A program made the translations under genes and the position numbers. Below are positions 1 to 7,861 of a DNA stretch of 22,321 nucleotides, piece by piece (within the stretch, counting starts at the first letter, position 1; every line of letters starts with the position of its first letter). The stretch lies in NCBI GenBank assembly GCA_009775375.1, contig VSPO01000049.1:1-22321 (forward strand), given 5' to 3'. This DNA is from Muribaculaceae bacterium (lineage in GTDB: Bacteria > Bacteroidota > Bacteroidia > Bacteroidales > Muribaculaceae). The notes under the pieces were generated by a model, which was given only the letters and a program-made list of their open reading frames with translations, was not told the origin of the DNA and searched no databases.

Positions 1-2
1 AT

Positions 3-75
<73 letters not shown>

Positions 76-94
76 CTATCTCAATCAACCGAAT

Positions 95-178
95 GTCCAG
101 GTGGCGGAATTGGTAGACGCGCTACTTTGAGGGGGTAGTGGCCGTTTGGCTGTGTGAGTTCGAGTCTCATCTTGGACA
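95..178 (+). tRNA. tRNA-Leu (anticodon GAG)
   Basis: This is a class II tRNA of 84 nt with a long variable arm. The acceptor stem is 95-101 with 171-177 (one G-U pair). The anticodon stem is 122-126 with 134-138, and the anticodon GAG is at 129-131. The T stem is 154-158 with 166-170, and the discriminator is A178. The variable arm around 139-153 marks it as a leucine rather than a class I tRNA. No CCA is encoded. It is followed immediately by a strong terminator, so it is the last gene of the tRNA transcript. Confidence 0.96.
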
Positions 179-187
179 CTGAAGAAG

Positions 188-222
188 GGATGCAAACATC
201 TAATGTTTGCATCCTTTTTTTC
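188..222 (+). terminator. Rho-independent terminator of the tRNA transcript
   Basis: A perfect 12-bp inverted repeat (188-199 with 203-214) with a 3-nt loop is followed by an uninterrupted run of seven or more T. It starts 10 bp after tRNA-Leu, the classic arrangement for ending a tRNA operon. Confidence 0.93.
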
Positions 223-264
223 GTATATCTATTTAAGTAAGTGTTCAGATTATTTTTTTCGTGA

Positions 265-319
265 TTAAAAAAATCTAAAGGCACCATCCCTGATGCAGAA
301 AAGGTGCCTTTGACTTTTT
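265..319 (-). terminator. Terminator-like hairpin between the tRNAs and the GH2 gene, possibly bidirectional
   Basis: A perfect 9-bp inverted repeat (277-285 with 303-311, arm AAAGGCACC) encloses a 17-nt loop. On the minus strand it lies about 50 bp downstream of the GH2 stop codon and is followed, after three bases, by a run of T (positions 273 down to 267). On the plus strand a shorter T run follows at 315-319. It most likely ends the minus-strand GH2 transcript and insulates it from the tRNA unit. The long loop lowers confidence. Confidence 0.6.
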
Positions 320-359
320 GAGCTTGCTCTAAGGGAAAGCCCACTTAGGGTGTGTTTAC

Positions 360-3335
360 TTATTCGTTTAAGGTTTCCAGGAATTCTACCTCAACGATTC
401 TCAGCTCGTTGTTGGCCTTATCGCCCCCTTCGGCCTTGAAGAGGTCGAGTTCGCCGGCTTTTGGCTCCACAACTTCTATGATTTGTCCGAATGCATCGCT
501 ATCGGATGCAGCCCCTTTAAGACGTATGGTATAAGTGTCGCTCAAGACTGGATGATCGATATTCAGGTGTACGTAGCCGAGGCTGCGGTCGGTGTTCCCA
601 CTCCAGACGAGCTCGTCTCCGGCATAAACCTCAAGAGGGTAGGAGCGTTGACGCCATCCTGTCAGCTTGATGCAAATATCGTCGATTGCCGCGCGGCGTT
701 CGAGGTTGAACGTTATCCAGCCCGAAGAAAGCCGGCCATCGTTTCTCCATTCCGAGAGCTCGTTGTCGTCAAAACTGTTGGCGGTGCTTTCATTATTGAC
801 CGCTGCCGTGGCGCTTTTTACTTTCACGTCGACCTTCGAATCCATATAGGATGCTCCCTCCGGAGTCTCGCCCCTGTCGAGGCGAGAAGATAGGAGAGAA
901 GCCGGCTTGAATGTCGACAGACCGTTGCTATTGTCTACGGCCTTAGTCCTGAAGCTGACTTTCTTTGACTCGAATCCGGGAGCAGACGCCGTGACGGTCA
1001 CTTCCCCTGCCTCCGGCAACGAACGCAACATTACCCTATTGACCCCCGCTTCCACCGGAAGGGATTTTGAGAACGCATAATTATGCTTGCCTTGTGCCAC
1101 TCCGCCACGCCATTCCATCGGGCCTTCGACGGAGAACGTGACTGTGTCGTTGGCCAGAGGGCAACGTTGTCCGTTGGCATCAACCACCTCGAATTGGATA
1201 AGGGCAAGGTCGGCTCCGTCGGCGAATACCCCTTTCGGCCCGTGCATAAGACTAAGTTTAAGTTCTTCCGGATTGCCGGCTGTCTTAAGGGATTTTGACA
1301 ATACGGGTTGCCCGTCTTTGCCATAAACCACAGCCTCGACCACACCGGGCTCGAAATCGATTGAATCGAACGTGAAAAGGAATCGATAATCCTGTCGGCC
1401 GAATCCCTTGGATTTGCCATTGACCTTCAATTCGACGGCATCTCCTGAAGAGACCACATAGACCGGCTTTACCGTACTCTTTGGATAATTCCAATGGCCT
1501 ACGATATGGGCATCGATTTTTTCGGGATCGACCCAGGCGTCCCACATCACCTTATGGGCAAAGAATCCGTCTTTGGGGATACGCATCGGATCTACCACTC
1601 CGCTCAGGCGATAGTTTTCCGCACTTCTTCCATGGGTCTGCGTGTCGGAGAAGATGATTTTTGCTCCCCCGGAATTGACCCTTCTTCCCGTGCCCGGACG
1701 CTCTCTCCAGAAATCATACCAGCGGCGCACGAACTCAACGGTCAGCATATCCTGGTTTTGGTTGTAGGCCGTTGCGTCGGCATTTTTATAAAGAGGCCCG
1801 TCGCCGTGGCGATGGTAGGGATAGCTCCAATTGTCCCAATATTTCCTCAGGCCCTCGTCGCGGCAATACTCGGTCTGGACCATCGGACTATGCTCGCTCT
1901 TGTTGACGTAGAGCATCTCGCCGCCATACTCGGCCTCTCGAATGTCGAGCATCTCCCGCGATCCGATGGCCCTGCCTCCGAAGGAATCGTATTTGTCGCG
2001 GATTTCCCTCATCTCAAGCATATGGTCGCGGCTGATGGATTCGTTGCCGCTCTCCCAGAAAATCACGCTCGGATTGTTGCGGAAGTAGATGATAGCATCG
2101 CGCATGACGTCTTTGCGGTGTTCCCAGCGTCGCCCGGTGACATCTTTTTCCGAGTCGCCGGCAGGAAGCATCTGCATGAGTCCGACCCTGTCGCACGACT
2201 CCACATCCTGTCGCCATGGGGCAACGTGCATCCACCTTACGAAATTTGCATTGCTCTCCACTGCCAGACCATTGGAATAGTCGGAAAGCCACGGAGCCAC
2301 CGACATCCCGACTCCCGGCCACTCATTGCTTGAGCGTTGGGCATATCCTTTCATTTGAAGCACGCGGTCGTTGATCCAGATCTTGCCCTCGCCAAAGCGG
2401 GTTTTGCGGAATCCTGTAGTGGTCGTGACCGGGTCGGAGACTTTGCCGTCGATTTCAAGAGAGGTGGTGACGTCATACAGATAGCCGTAGCCCCAACTCC
2501 AGAAATGAATGTCGTTTAATTCGGTCGAGCCTTTTAGAATGGCTGTCGCTCCCGGGGAAACGGTCTTTGTGTCGCCACGGAATGATGCCACCTGTTTCCC
2601 GTCGTTGTCAGTTATGGAAACGAGCAGACTGACTTTGACAGGCTTCTTGGCGTCGTTTTTAACTTCCGTCTCGGCGTTGACGATTGCCGTGCGGCTCTTC
2701 ACCTTTATGTCGGTGGCATATACGTAGGTTCCGGTCGTGCCGAGTTGGCTGTAAAGAGGAAGGGTCTGATAGACGGGGTCGGATATATGGAGCCATACGT
2801 TTTTGGGGATACCCCCATAGTTGGCATTGAAATTCTTGTCGTTCCATTGATAGCGGCTGCCTGAGGATTTTTCCTTATATCTCCAGTCGTTGTCGGTTCT
2901 TACCGCCACGACATTTTCCTTCCCTATCGTAATATAAGGAGTGATGTCGAAGCCGACGGCCATCACTCCATTCTCATGAAGCCCAAGATGGTGGCCATTG
3001 ATATAAAAATCGGCCCCTTGGCGAGCCCCTTCGAATTCAAGGAAAATCTTCTTCCCTTTTGCCGATGCGGGCACTTTGAAACGCTTGCGGTACCAAGCCA
3101 CGGTGTCGGTCATCTCATAGATTGGCACTTTGAATGCCTCGTCTTCATTGAAAGCGTGAGGGAGTGTCACTGCTTTCCAATCCTTGTCGTTGAAAGAGGC
3201 GGCTTCCGCCCCCTTAAAGTCGCCGATTTCAAGGCGCCAACCCGGGTTGAAGTTAAAAGTCTCCCTTGCCGGAAGGGCGGCCGGGAATAATGCAGATAAT
3301 CCCGCCAGGGCGATAAAGATATGATTTTTTTTCAT
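360..3335 (-). CDS. Secreted GH2-family glycoside hydrolase (beta-galactosidase-like) with C-terminal accessory domains
   Basis: The 991-residue protein has a signal peptide at about 1-23 (cleavage near ALPA/RE). The N-terminal GH2 sugar-binding domain (about 25-200) and Ig-like domain are followed by a TIM barrel carrying NNPSVIFWESGNE, where Glu432 is the expected acid/base. VQTEYCRDEG holds Glu489, the best nucleophile candidate, but the 57-residue spacing is shorter than usual. An Ig-like DUF4982-type segment is near 640-700, an invasin-like Ig domain near 705-815, and an F5/8-type-C-like beta-sandwich near 855-955. It is probably periplasmic or surface-exposed and cleaves a beta-linked galactoside, glucuronide or arabinopyranoside. 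Substrate cannot be read from sequence; pectin side chains are inferred from the neighbouring rhamnose genes. It is transcribed alone, with terminator-like hairpins on both sides. Confidence 0.88.
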   Translation of the reverse strand: MKKNHIFIALAGLSALFPAALPARETFNFNPGWRLEIGDFKGAEAASFNDKDWKAVTLPHAFNEDEAFKVPIYEMTDTVAWYRKRFKVPASAKGKKIFLEFEGARQGADFYINGHHLGLHENGVMAVGFDITPYITIGKENVVAVRTDNDWRYKEKSSGSRYQWNDKNFNANYGGIPKNVWLHISDPVYQTLPLYSQLGTTGTYVYATDIKVKSRTAIVNAETEVKNDAKKPVKVSLLVSITDNDGKQVASFRGDTKTVSPGATAILKGSTELNDIHFWSWGYGYLYDVTTSLEIDGKVSDPVTTTTGFRKTRFGEGKIWINDRVLQMKGYAQRSSNEWPGVGMSVAPWLSDYSNGLAVESNANFVRWMHVAPWRQDVESCDRVGLMQMLPAGDSEKDVTGRRWEHRKDVMRDAIIYFRNNPSVIFWESGNESISRDHMLEMREIRDKYDSFGGRAIGSREMLDIREAEYGGEMLYVNKSEHSPMVQTEYCRDEGLRKYWDNWSYPYHRHGDGPLYKNADATAYNQNQDMLTVEFVRRWYDFWRERPGTGRRVNSGGAKIIFSDTQTHGRSAENYRLSGVVDPMRIPKDGFFAHKVMWDAWVDPEKIDAHIVGHWNYPKSTVKPVYVVSSGDAVELKVNGKSKGFGRQDYRFLFTFDSIDFEPGVVEAVVYGKDGQPVLSKSLKTAGNPEELKLSLMHGPKGVFADGADLALIQFEVVDANGQRCPLANDTVTFSVEGPMEWRGGVAQGKHNYAFSKSLPVEAGVNRVMLRSLPEAGEVTVTASAPGFESKKVSFRTKAVDNSNGLSTFKPASLLSSRLDRGETPEGASYMDSKVDVKVKSATAAVNNESTANSFDDNELSEWRNDGRLSSGWITFNLERRAAIDDICIKLTGWRQRSYPLEVYAGDELVWSGNTDRSLGYVHLNIDHPVLSDTYTIRLKGAASDSDAFGQIIEVVEPKAGELDLFKAEGGDKANNELRIVEVEFLETLNE

Positions 3336-3376
3336 GATGATATGATTTTAAATTGGAGATTCGGATGGATTCTCCA

Positions 3377-3384
3377 CAAAATTA
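3377..3384 (-). promoter_or_regulatory. Bacteroides-type -7 element for the minus-strand GH2 gene
   Basis: On the minus strand this reads TAATTTTG, an exact match to TAnnTTTG, about 42 nt upstream of the GH2 start codon. No clear TTTG lies 19-21 nt further upstream. An ATTGCAAT palindrome (3392-3399) sits just upstream of it. The assignment rests on the -7 motif only. Confidence 0.5.
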
Positions 3385-3410
3385 TGATTAAATTGCAATA
3401 TCCTGATATC

Positions 3411-3446
3411 AAAAAAGACCCAAAATGAATTTATTTTGGGTCTTTA
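3411..3446 (-). terminator. Rho-independent terminator of the SGNH hydrolase gene
   Basis: A perfect 13-bp inverted repeat (3414-3426 with 3433-3445) with a 6-nt loop. On the minus strand it ends in a run of six T (3416 down to 3411). It lies about 85 bp past the SGNH hydrolase stop and separates that gene from the GH2 gene downstream, so the two are independent transcripts. Confidence 0.85.
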
Positions 3447-3530
3447 GGCAAATTTTAAGATAATAATGGGATGCTTTTATCCTCTACGGCAAGATCGGCT
3501 TACTGAAAAAGACGTCGCCTGCGGCGGAAC

Positions 3531-4202
3531 TCAATAGGAGATATGCGAGAGGATGAACGATTCCGCAATTGGAAGGAAGCGGTCGTGGCCTTTAGCATTG
3601 AGATGGGCGCGGTCGCCTTTTCCTTGGTTTTGGAAATAGATACTGCGGAAAGCGTCGCTGTGGGCGTAAATATTGCTATTGCGAGCCGCGTCAAAGACGG
3701 GGATACTCCTTGCGCCGCAAACGTCGATAGAGGCATCGATGATCTTTTTGAAATTGTTGTGGGCAAAGTTCTTTCCGTTCCACGACGTAAAGAAAAGGAT
3801 ATTGGCGGTGGGGTATTTCTCCACAAGACTGTCGCAAAGCTGACCGAGGCGCAGGCGATAGTTGTCGATGCCGATGGAATCGAGATGAGAAGCGTCGTTG
3901 TGCCCGGCGATTATTACGAAAAGGTCGGCCGAATCGGGCAATTCTCCGATTTTTTTATACATCGCTTTGCCAAACCTCTGCCTGTCGAGGGCGACGCAAC
4001 TACCGTTTCGGCCGTGGTTGGAATATTCCATGCCATGTTTTTTAGCAAATTTGTAGTGCCATGTGTTCTCTACAGGTTCGCGGTGGTTGCGGACATAGCT
4101 GTCGCCGAATACCACCATCTTTTTCCCCGTCAAAGGGTCGGATTGAGAAAACGCTGAGATTGCCAGAATCGTGGCAAAAAGTGCTAAAAAGATACGTTTC
4201 AT
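3531..4202 (-). CDS. Secreted SGNH/GDSL-family hydrolase (probable carbohydrate or lipid esterase)
   Basis: The 223-residue protein has a signal peptide at about 1-20 (AISAFSQ). All four SGNH blocks are visible: block I FGDS with nucleophile Ser35, block II with Gly64 in NHGRNG, block III AGHND with Asn103, and block V DRAH with Asp198 and His201. The protein should therefore be a catalytically competent serine esterase acting in the periplasm or outside the cell. It is shorter than, and distinct from, the CE12-like enzymes further right. The acyl substrate is unknown; deacylating a plant polysaccharide is plausible from context only. It is divergent from the gene at 4393, with a 190-bp shared upstream region, and has its own terminator. 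Confidence 0.85.
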   Translation of the reverse strand: MKRIFLALFATILAISAFSQSDPLTGKKMVVFGDSYVRNHREPVENTWHYKFAKKHGMEYSNHGRNGSCVALDRQRFGKAMYKKIGELPDSADLFVIIAGHNDASHLDSIGIDNYRLRLGQLCDSLVEKYPTANILFFTSWNGKNFAHNNFKKIIDASIDVCGARSIPVFDAARNSNIYAHSDAFRSIYFQNQGKGDRAHLNAKGHDRFLPIAESFILSHISY

Positions 4203-4236
4203 AGTGTGTCGTTATATTTTAGATTGATTTTGAATG

Positions 4237-4244
4237 CAAATTTA
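4237..4244 (-). promoter_or_regulatory. Bacteroides-type -7 element for the SGNH hydrolase gene
   Basis: On the minus strand this reads TAAATTTG followed by C, matching TAnnTTTG, 35 nt upstream of the start codon at 4202. No convincing -33 TTTG is present at the right distance. Confidence 0.45.
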
Positions 4245-4293
4245 CTGTAAAATTGTCAAGTTGACGAGATAAATCCATTAAAAAAGGTGAGAA

Positions 4294-4324
4294 TTTGCAG
4301 ATTGGAAAAAAATCATTAATTTTG
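4294..4324 (+). promoter_or_regulatory. Bacteroides-type promoter of the membrane coiled-coil gene
   Basis: A TTTG at 4294-4297 is separated by 19 bp from TAATTTTG at 4317-4324. Both elements and the spacing match the consensus for the principal sigma factor of Bacteroidota. Transcription would start near 4331, leaving a leader of about 60 nt before the ATG at 4393. Confidence 0.65.
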
Positions 4325-4392
4325 TGATACATTAGAGTCAAATGGCATCATGATGCTGACTGACATCAGAAACAATTAACCTTAAACAAGAG

Positions 4393-4836
4393 ATGTATAG
4401 TAATAGTAATGTTGATCTTCCAAAGTCTTTGCTCAAGAAGATTGCAGTGGGCTTAGTGGCAGTAGTCTTGGTATTCGTAGGGATGGCTTTCGCTATTCCA
4501 TGGTATCATGTGTGGTCGCAAGAGATGGAGGGCAAGGCAGAGTTTGCAAAGGCTGAACAGAACCGTAAGATAAAGATAGAGGAGGCCAAAGCCAATCTTG
4601 AGGCAGAGAAACTCAACGCCCAGGCCGAGATAGAAAGAGCCAAGGGAGCAGCCGAGGCAATAAGAATCGAGAATGGGTCGATAACCCCGACCTATATCCA
4701 GTATCTTTGGGTCAGACAGCAATCCGACCTTTCAGACAAGACCGTCATCTACGTTCCGACGGAGACAAATCTTCCCATCCTTGAATCGACAAGAATGCTT
4801 AACCAGCAGTTGGAGGCTCCGCTCTCCGGGAAATAA
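4393..4836 (+). CDS. Membrane-anchored coiled-coil protein resembling a stomatin/SPFH C-terminal region
   Basis: The 147-residue protein has one transmembrane helix at about 17-36, a charged Ala/Glu/Lys-rich coiled coil at about 43-92, and a C-terminal segment (VIYVPTETNLPILE). These last two parts resemble the region after the band-7 domain of stomatin/prohibitin proteins. The band-7 (SPFH) domain itself is missing: only about six residues separate the membrane helix from the coiled coil. It has its own consensus promoter and lies between divergent glycan genes, with no obvious functional link to them. It may be a scaffold for membrane microdomains or a partner of a full SPFH protein. Function is not established, and the family assignment rests on composition and short motifs. 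Confidence 0.7.
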   Translation: MYSNSNVDLPKSLLKKIAVGLVAVVLVFVGMAFAIPWYHVWSQEMEGKAEFAKAEQNRKIKIEEAKANLEAEKLNAQAEIERAKGAAEAIRIENGSITPTYIQYLWVRQQSDLSDKTVIYVPTETNLPILESTRMLNQQLEAPLSGK

Positions 4837-4935
4837 ACCATGGAACAGGGTGCTGTGGATTTGACATCTGTGGGATAAGAATGGCTCAAATAAGTCCAAT
4901 TGGATGTATTTTTGTCATTTCTGAACCTTGGAAAA

Positions 4936-4966
4936 TTGCAATTATTTGAGATAATATTCAAATTTG
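4936..4966 (+). promoter_or_regulatory. Candidate promoter of the plus-strand GH2 gene
   Basis: TTG at 4936-4938 lies inside an ATTGCAAT palindrome (4935-4942) and is followed after 20 bp by CAAATTTG (4959-4966), one mismatch from TAnnTTTG. The layout is the same as at the rhaB promoter (14262-14292), including the palindrome at the same distance. The mismatch keeps confidence modest. Confidence 0.4.
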
Positions 4967-4988
4967 CAAAAAATCAATACTTGAAACC

Positions 4989-7460
4989 ATGACTAACTCA
5001 AAACGTCAGAACCGTAAATACGCAGGGTTGCTGTTGTCGGCAATTCTTCTTTCTCCGGGCATTAGATGTTATGCCGGAGATTCTAAGGGGACGGTAAGGG
5101 AGATTGTTCCGGTCAATTCTGATTGGAAGTTTTCCCTCAATGCCCCGGAATCCTCTTTTGTCATAGACGTGGATGATGCCGGCTGGCAGACCATCAACGT
5201 TCCCCATGACTTCCAGATACATCAGCCGTGGGTAGAGCCGTCGCCCGATGAGAAACCCGATTCGGATAATCCTATGGCCAATATCAAAAGCCGGCTGAGC
5301 GCACGAGCCTTTAAGGAGATGGGCACGGGCTGGTATCGCAAATCATTCACTCCCCCTGCTGAATGGAAAGGGAAGCGAGTATTGCTCGATTTTGAAGGAA
5401 TCCTCCTTGTAGGGGATGTGTTCCTTAACGGCGAAAAGGTAGGAGGCACGGACTATGGCTATCTCGGATTTGAGGTGGACGTGACCGACAAGCTCAAATA
5501 CGGGCAGCCAAACGTCATAGCGGTGAAGGCAGATACCGGCAAGCCCGAAAACTCCAGATGGTATACGGGGGCAGGACTTTATCGCGATGTAAACTTCGTC
5601 GTGACAGACCCTAAGCAGTATTTTGTGCGTCATCCTTTCTCAATCACGACTCCGGTGGTTTCTCCGGAGAAGTCGTCAGTGGTAGTCGATGCGGAGATAG
5701 CAGATTTCGTGAAGAACGACAGCGTCAGAGTGGGAATTGACATCATCAGCCCCGCCGGGGAGACTGTATACTCAAAGAAAGGAGCCATATGGAGAAACCG
5801 CAAGCAACCCGTAAGGGAGATGCGTCTTGACAGCATCTCTCTCGACAATGTGGAGCTATGGGACACGGAAAACCCCAATCTCTACACGATGGTGGCGACT
5901 CTCTATCGTCCTGACGGAAGCGTTGCCGACCGGCTTGAGGAGCGTTTCGGAATAAGGAGCCTTGAATTTTCTCCCGAATTCGGATTCAAGCTCAACGGAA
6001 AGAAGATACTCCTTAAAGGAATTGCCAACCATCACACCCTCGGAGCGCTTGGAGCCGCAGCCTATCCAAAGGCGATGGAGAAGCGCATAAAACTTTTAAA
6101 GGACTTCGGATTCAATCACGTAAGAACCTCCCACAATCCTTATAGCGAATCCTTCCTCGACCTTTGCGATGAGAATGGCATACTTGTCGTGGACGAATTA
6201 TACGACAAATGGACCACCCAGTTTGCCGGAGGACGTAATGAATGGACCGACCAATGGCAGAAAGACGTGCCTGAATGGGTGAGGAGAGACCGCAACCATC
6301 CCTCGGTGGTGTTCTGGAGTCTTGGAAATGAACTCCAGCTTATACCGGATCTTCCTTACAATGACTGGGGCGTCACTCCATACAAACTACAGAAAGCACT
6401 ACTCAACAGGTATGACACGACGCGTCCCGTCACGGTGGCTATGCATCCAAGAGGACGCAACGAGAAGACCGACAGTCTTCCCGCTCCGCTCGTAATGGAA
6501 ACGGATATCGCTGCCTACAACTACCGGTATATGTATTTCCCGGGAGATTCACGCAGATTCCCGTGGATGATGTTCTATCAGAGCGAGGCAAACACCTCCA
6601 ATATGGGACCCAATTATTTCGATATGGACCTTGACAAGGTGCTCGGCCTGGCATATTGGGGAATGATCGACTATCTGGGAGAATCCAATGGATGGCCGGC
6701 AAAAGGCTGGACCCAGGGAGTGTTTGACATATCTCTCGAACCCAAGCCCAATGCGTATTTCCTGAAAAGTTTCTTCAAGGAGGATGAACCGGTCGTCAGG
6801 GTCGGCATCATTGACGATGAGACAAGCCTGATATGGAATGACGTGCAAGTCGGCACGAAGCAACTTTCCTCTCACTGGAACAGGAAGCACGGCTCCAAAG
6901 TGAATCTCTATACTTTCACCAATGCCGACGAAGTGGAACTCTTCGTGAATGGCAAAAGCATGGGTCGCCGCGCCAACAATCGCAGCAATTCCAAGGAACA
7001 CAACCGTATATATTGGAAAGACATTCCTTATGAGAAGGGCTCGATAGAGGCACGCGCCTATGAAAAGGGAGGGACGAAGCCTGTGGCTGTCCATAAGGAG
7101 CAGACGGCAGGCAAAGCCGTAAAGCTCTCAGCCGAGACCGACAATCAGCAATGGAAAGCTGACGGAAAAGATTTGCAGCACATCCGTATCACCGCTCTTG
7201 ACAACAAAGGGCGCCGCGATTATGGGGCGTCGGGAAAGGTGGAATTCAGCGTAGACGGGCCGGCCGAGATAGTAGGCGTCATCAACGGCGACATGACCAG
7301 CGATGAACTTACCGTTGGCACCTCAAGGAGTCTGTATGGCGGAAGTTGTGTCGTGATTCTCCGAGCCCTGCCTTCAGAAGGGGAGGTGGTGCTGACAGCA
7401 ACATCCGGAAAGGACATCAAACCCGCAAAGGTAAAAATGACAACATTAAAAACCAATTAA
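4989..7460 (+). CDS. Secreted GH2-family beta-galactosidase-like glycoside hydrolase
   Basis: The 823-residue protein has a signal peptide at about 1-29 (cleavage after RCYA). The canonical GH2 layout follows: sugar-binding domain about 40-210, Ig-like domain about 215-325, then a TIM barrel containing NHPSVVFWSLGNE with acid/base Glu448. The nucleophile is probably Glu533 in MFYQSEANTS. The 85-residue spacing is normal for GH2 exo-beta-galactosidases. The C-terminus has an Ig-like DUF4982-type segment (about 630-695) and a second Ig-like domain (about 715-820) related to the one in the minus-strand GH2 protein. It probably removes beta-galactosyl side groups from pectin in the periplasm; glucuronidase activity cannot be excluded. 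The next gene, rhaM, starts 83 bp downstream across a perfect palindrome. Confidence 0.9.
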   Translation: MTNSKRQNRKYAGLLLSAILLSPGIRCYAGDSKGTVREIVPVNSDWKFSLNAPESSFVIDVDDAGWQTINVPHDFQIHQPWVEPSPDEKPDSDNPMANIKSRLSARAFKEMGTGWYRKSFTPPAEWKGKRVLLDFEGILLVGDVFLNGEKVGGTDYGYLGFEVDVTDKLKYGQPNVIAVKADTGKPENSRWYTGAGLYRDVNFVVTDPKQYFVRHPFSITTPVVSPEKSSVVVDAEIADFVKNDSVRVGIDIISPAGETVYSKKGAIWRNRKQPVREMRLDSISLDNVELWDTENPNLYTMVATLYRPDGSVADRLEERFGIRSLEFSPEFGFKLNGKKILLKGIANHHTLGALGAAAYPKAMEKRIKLLKDFGFNHVRTSHNPYSESFLDLCDENGILVVDELYDKWTTQFAGGRNEWTDQWQKDVPEWVRRDRNHPSVVFWSLGNELQLIPDLPYNDWGVTPYKLQKALLNRYDTTRPVTVAMHPRGRNEKTDSLPAPLVMETDIAAYNYRYMYFPGDSRRFPWMMFYQSEANTSNMGPNYFDMDLDKVLGLAYWGMIDYLGESNGWPAKGWTQGVFDISLEPKPNAYFLKSFFKEDEPVVRVGIIDDETSLIWNDVQVGTKQLSSHWNRKHGSKVNLYTFTNADEVELFVNGKSMGRRANNRSNSKEHNRIYWKDIPYEKGSIEARAYEKGGTKPVAVHKEQTAGKAVKLSAETDNQQWKADGKDLQHIRITALDNKGRRDYGASGKVEFSVDGPAEIVGVINGDMTSDELTVGTSRSLYGGSCVVILRALPSEGEVVLTATSGKDIKPAKVKMTTLKTN

Positions 7461-7468
7461 TAATGAGC

Positions 7469-7506
7469 CGTAATCATCCTCACGTCGCGACGTGAGGATG
7501 ATTACG
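7469..7506. repeat. 38-bp perfect palindrome between the GH2 gene and rhaM
   Basis: Two 19-bp arms meet with no spacer (centre between 7487 and 7488), core CACGTCGCGACGTG. As RNA it would form a very stable hairpin with a tetraloop. There is no proper T run after it (only GCTTTT a few bases on), so it is not a textbook terminator. It could be an mRNA-stabilising or partial termination hairpin, or a protein-binding site. Its position 8 bp after the GH2 stop favours a role in 3' end formation or processing. Confidence 0.85.
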
Positions 7507-7543
7507 ACGCTTTTAAAAACAATCTTCCAATAAAAAAATTATC

Positions 7544-7861
7544 ATGAAAAGATTCGCATTCAAAATGTATCTCAAACCCGGCTTTGAGAAAGAATATGAG
7601 AAACGCCACGCAGCGCTCTGGCCTGAGCTGAAGAAGCAGATCTCCGACAGCGGAGTAAAGAACTATTCCATCTTCTGGGATAAGGACACAAATATCCTTT
7701 TCGGCTATCAGGAAGTGGAGGGAGAGGCTAATTCGCAGGATGCGGAAGCCGCTGATGAGATCACCCGCAAATGGTGGGACTACATGGCCGACATTATGGA
7801 GGTCAATCTCGACAATTCCCCTGTCACGGTTCCCATAGTGGAAGTTTTTCACCTCGATTGA
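7544..7861 (+). CDS. rhaM: L-rhamnose mutarotase
   Basis: The 105-residue protein has the family's usual length and interconverts alpha and beta anomers of L-rhamnose so that RhaA receives its preferred form. It has no signal peptide and acts in the cytoplasm. Conserved residues align at the same numbers as E. coli RhaM: Tyr18, catalytic His22 and Tyr41, along with the ALWPEL, KWWDYM, DNSP and EVFHL signatures. The start is fixed by the N-terminal beta strand MKRFAFKMYL. It lies downstream of the GH2 gene rather than in the rhaBATD operon 6.5 kb away. This suggests that it is co-expressed with extracellular rhamnogalacturonan degradation. A terminator-like hairpin follows. Confidence 0.95.
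   Translation: MKRFAFKMYLKPGFEKEYEKRHAALWPELKKQISDSGVKNYSIFWDKDTNILFGYQEVEGEANSQDAEAADEITRKWWDYMADIMEVNLDNSPVTVPIVEVFHLD

Noticed and set aside
81..344. 87-aa minus-strand open frame downstream of the GH2 gene
   Set aside because: It runs through tRNA-Leu and both terminator hairpins, has no recognisable domain, and its coding appearance comes from the inverted repeats.
1494..2333. 279-aa plus-strand open frame antisense to the minus-strand GH2 gene
   Set aside because: It is a mirror of codon use in the real GH2 gene, has no domain, signal or promoter, and covers the conserved catalytic region of GH2.
3543..4157. 204-aa plus-strand open frame antisense to the SGNH hydrolase
   Set aside because: The opposite strand has a complete SGNH motif set with signal peptide and terminator; this frame has no recognisable motifs.
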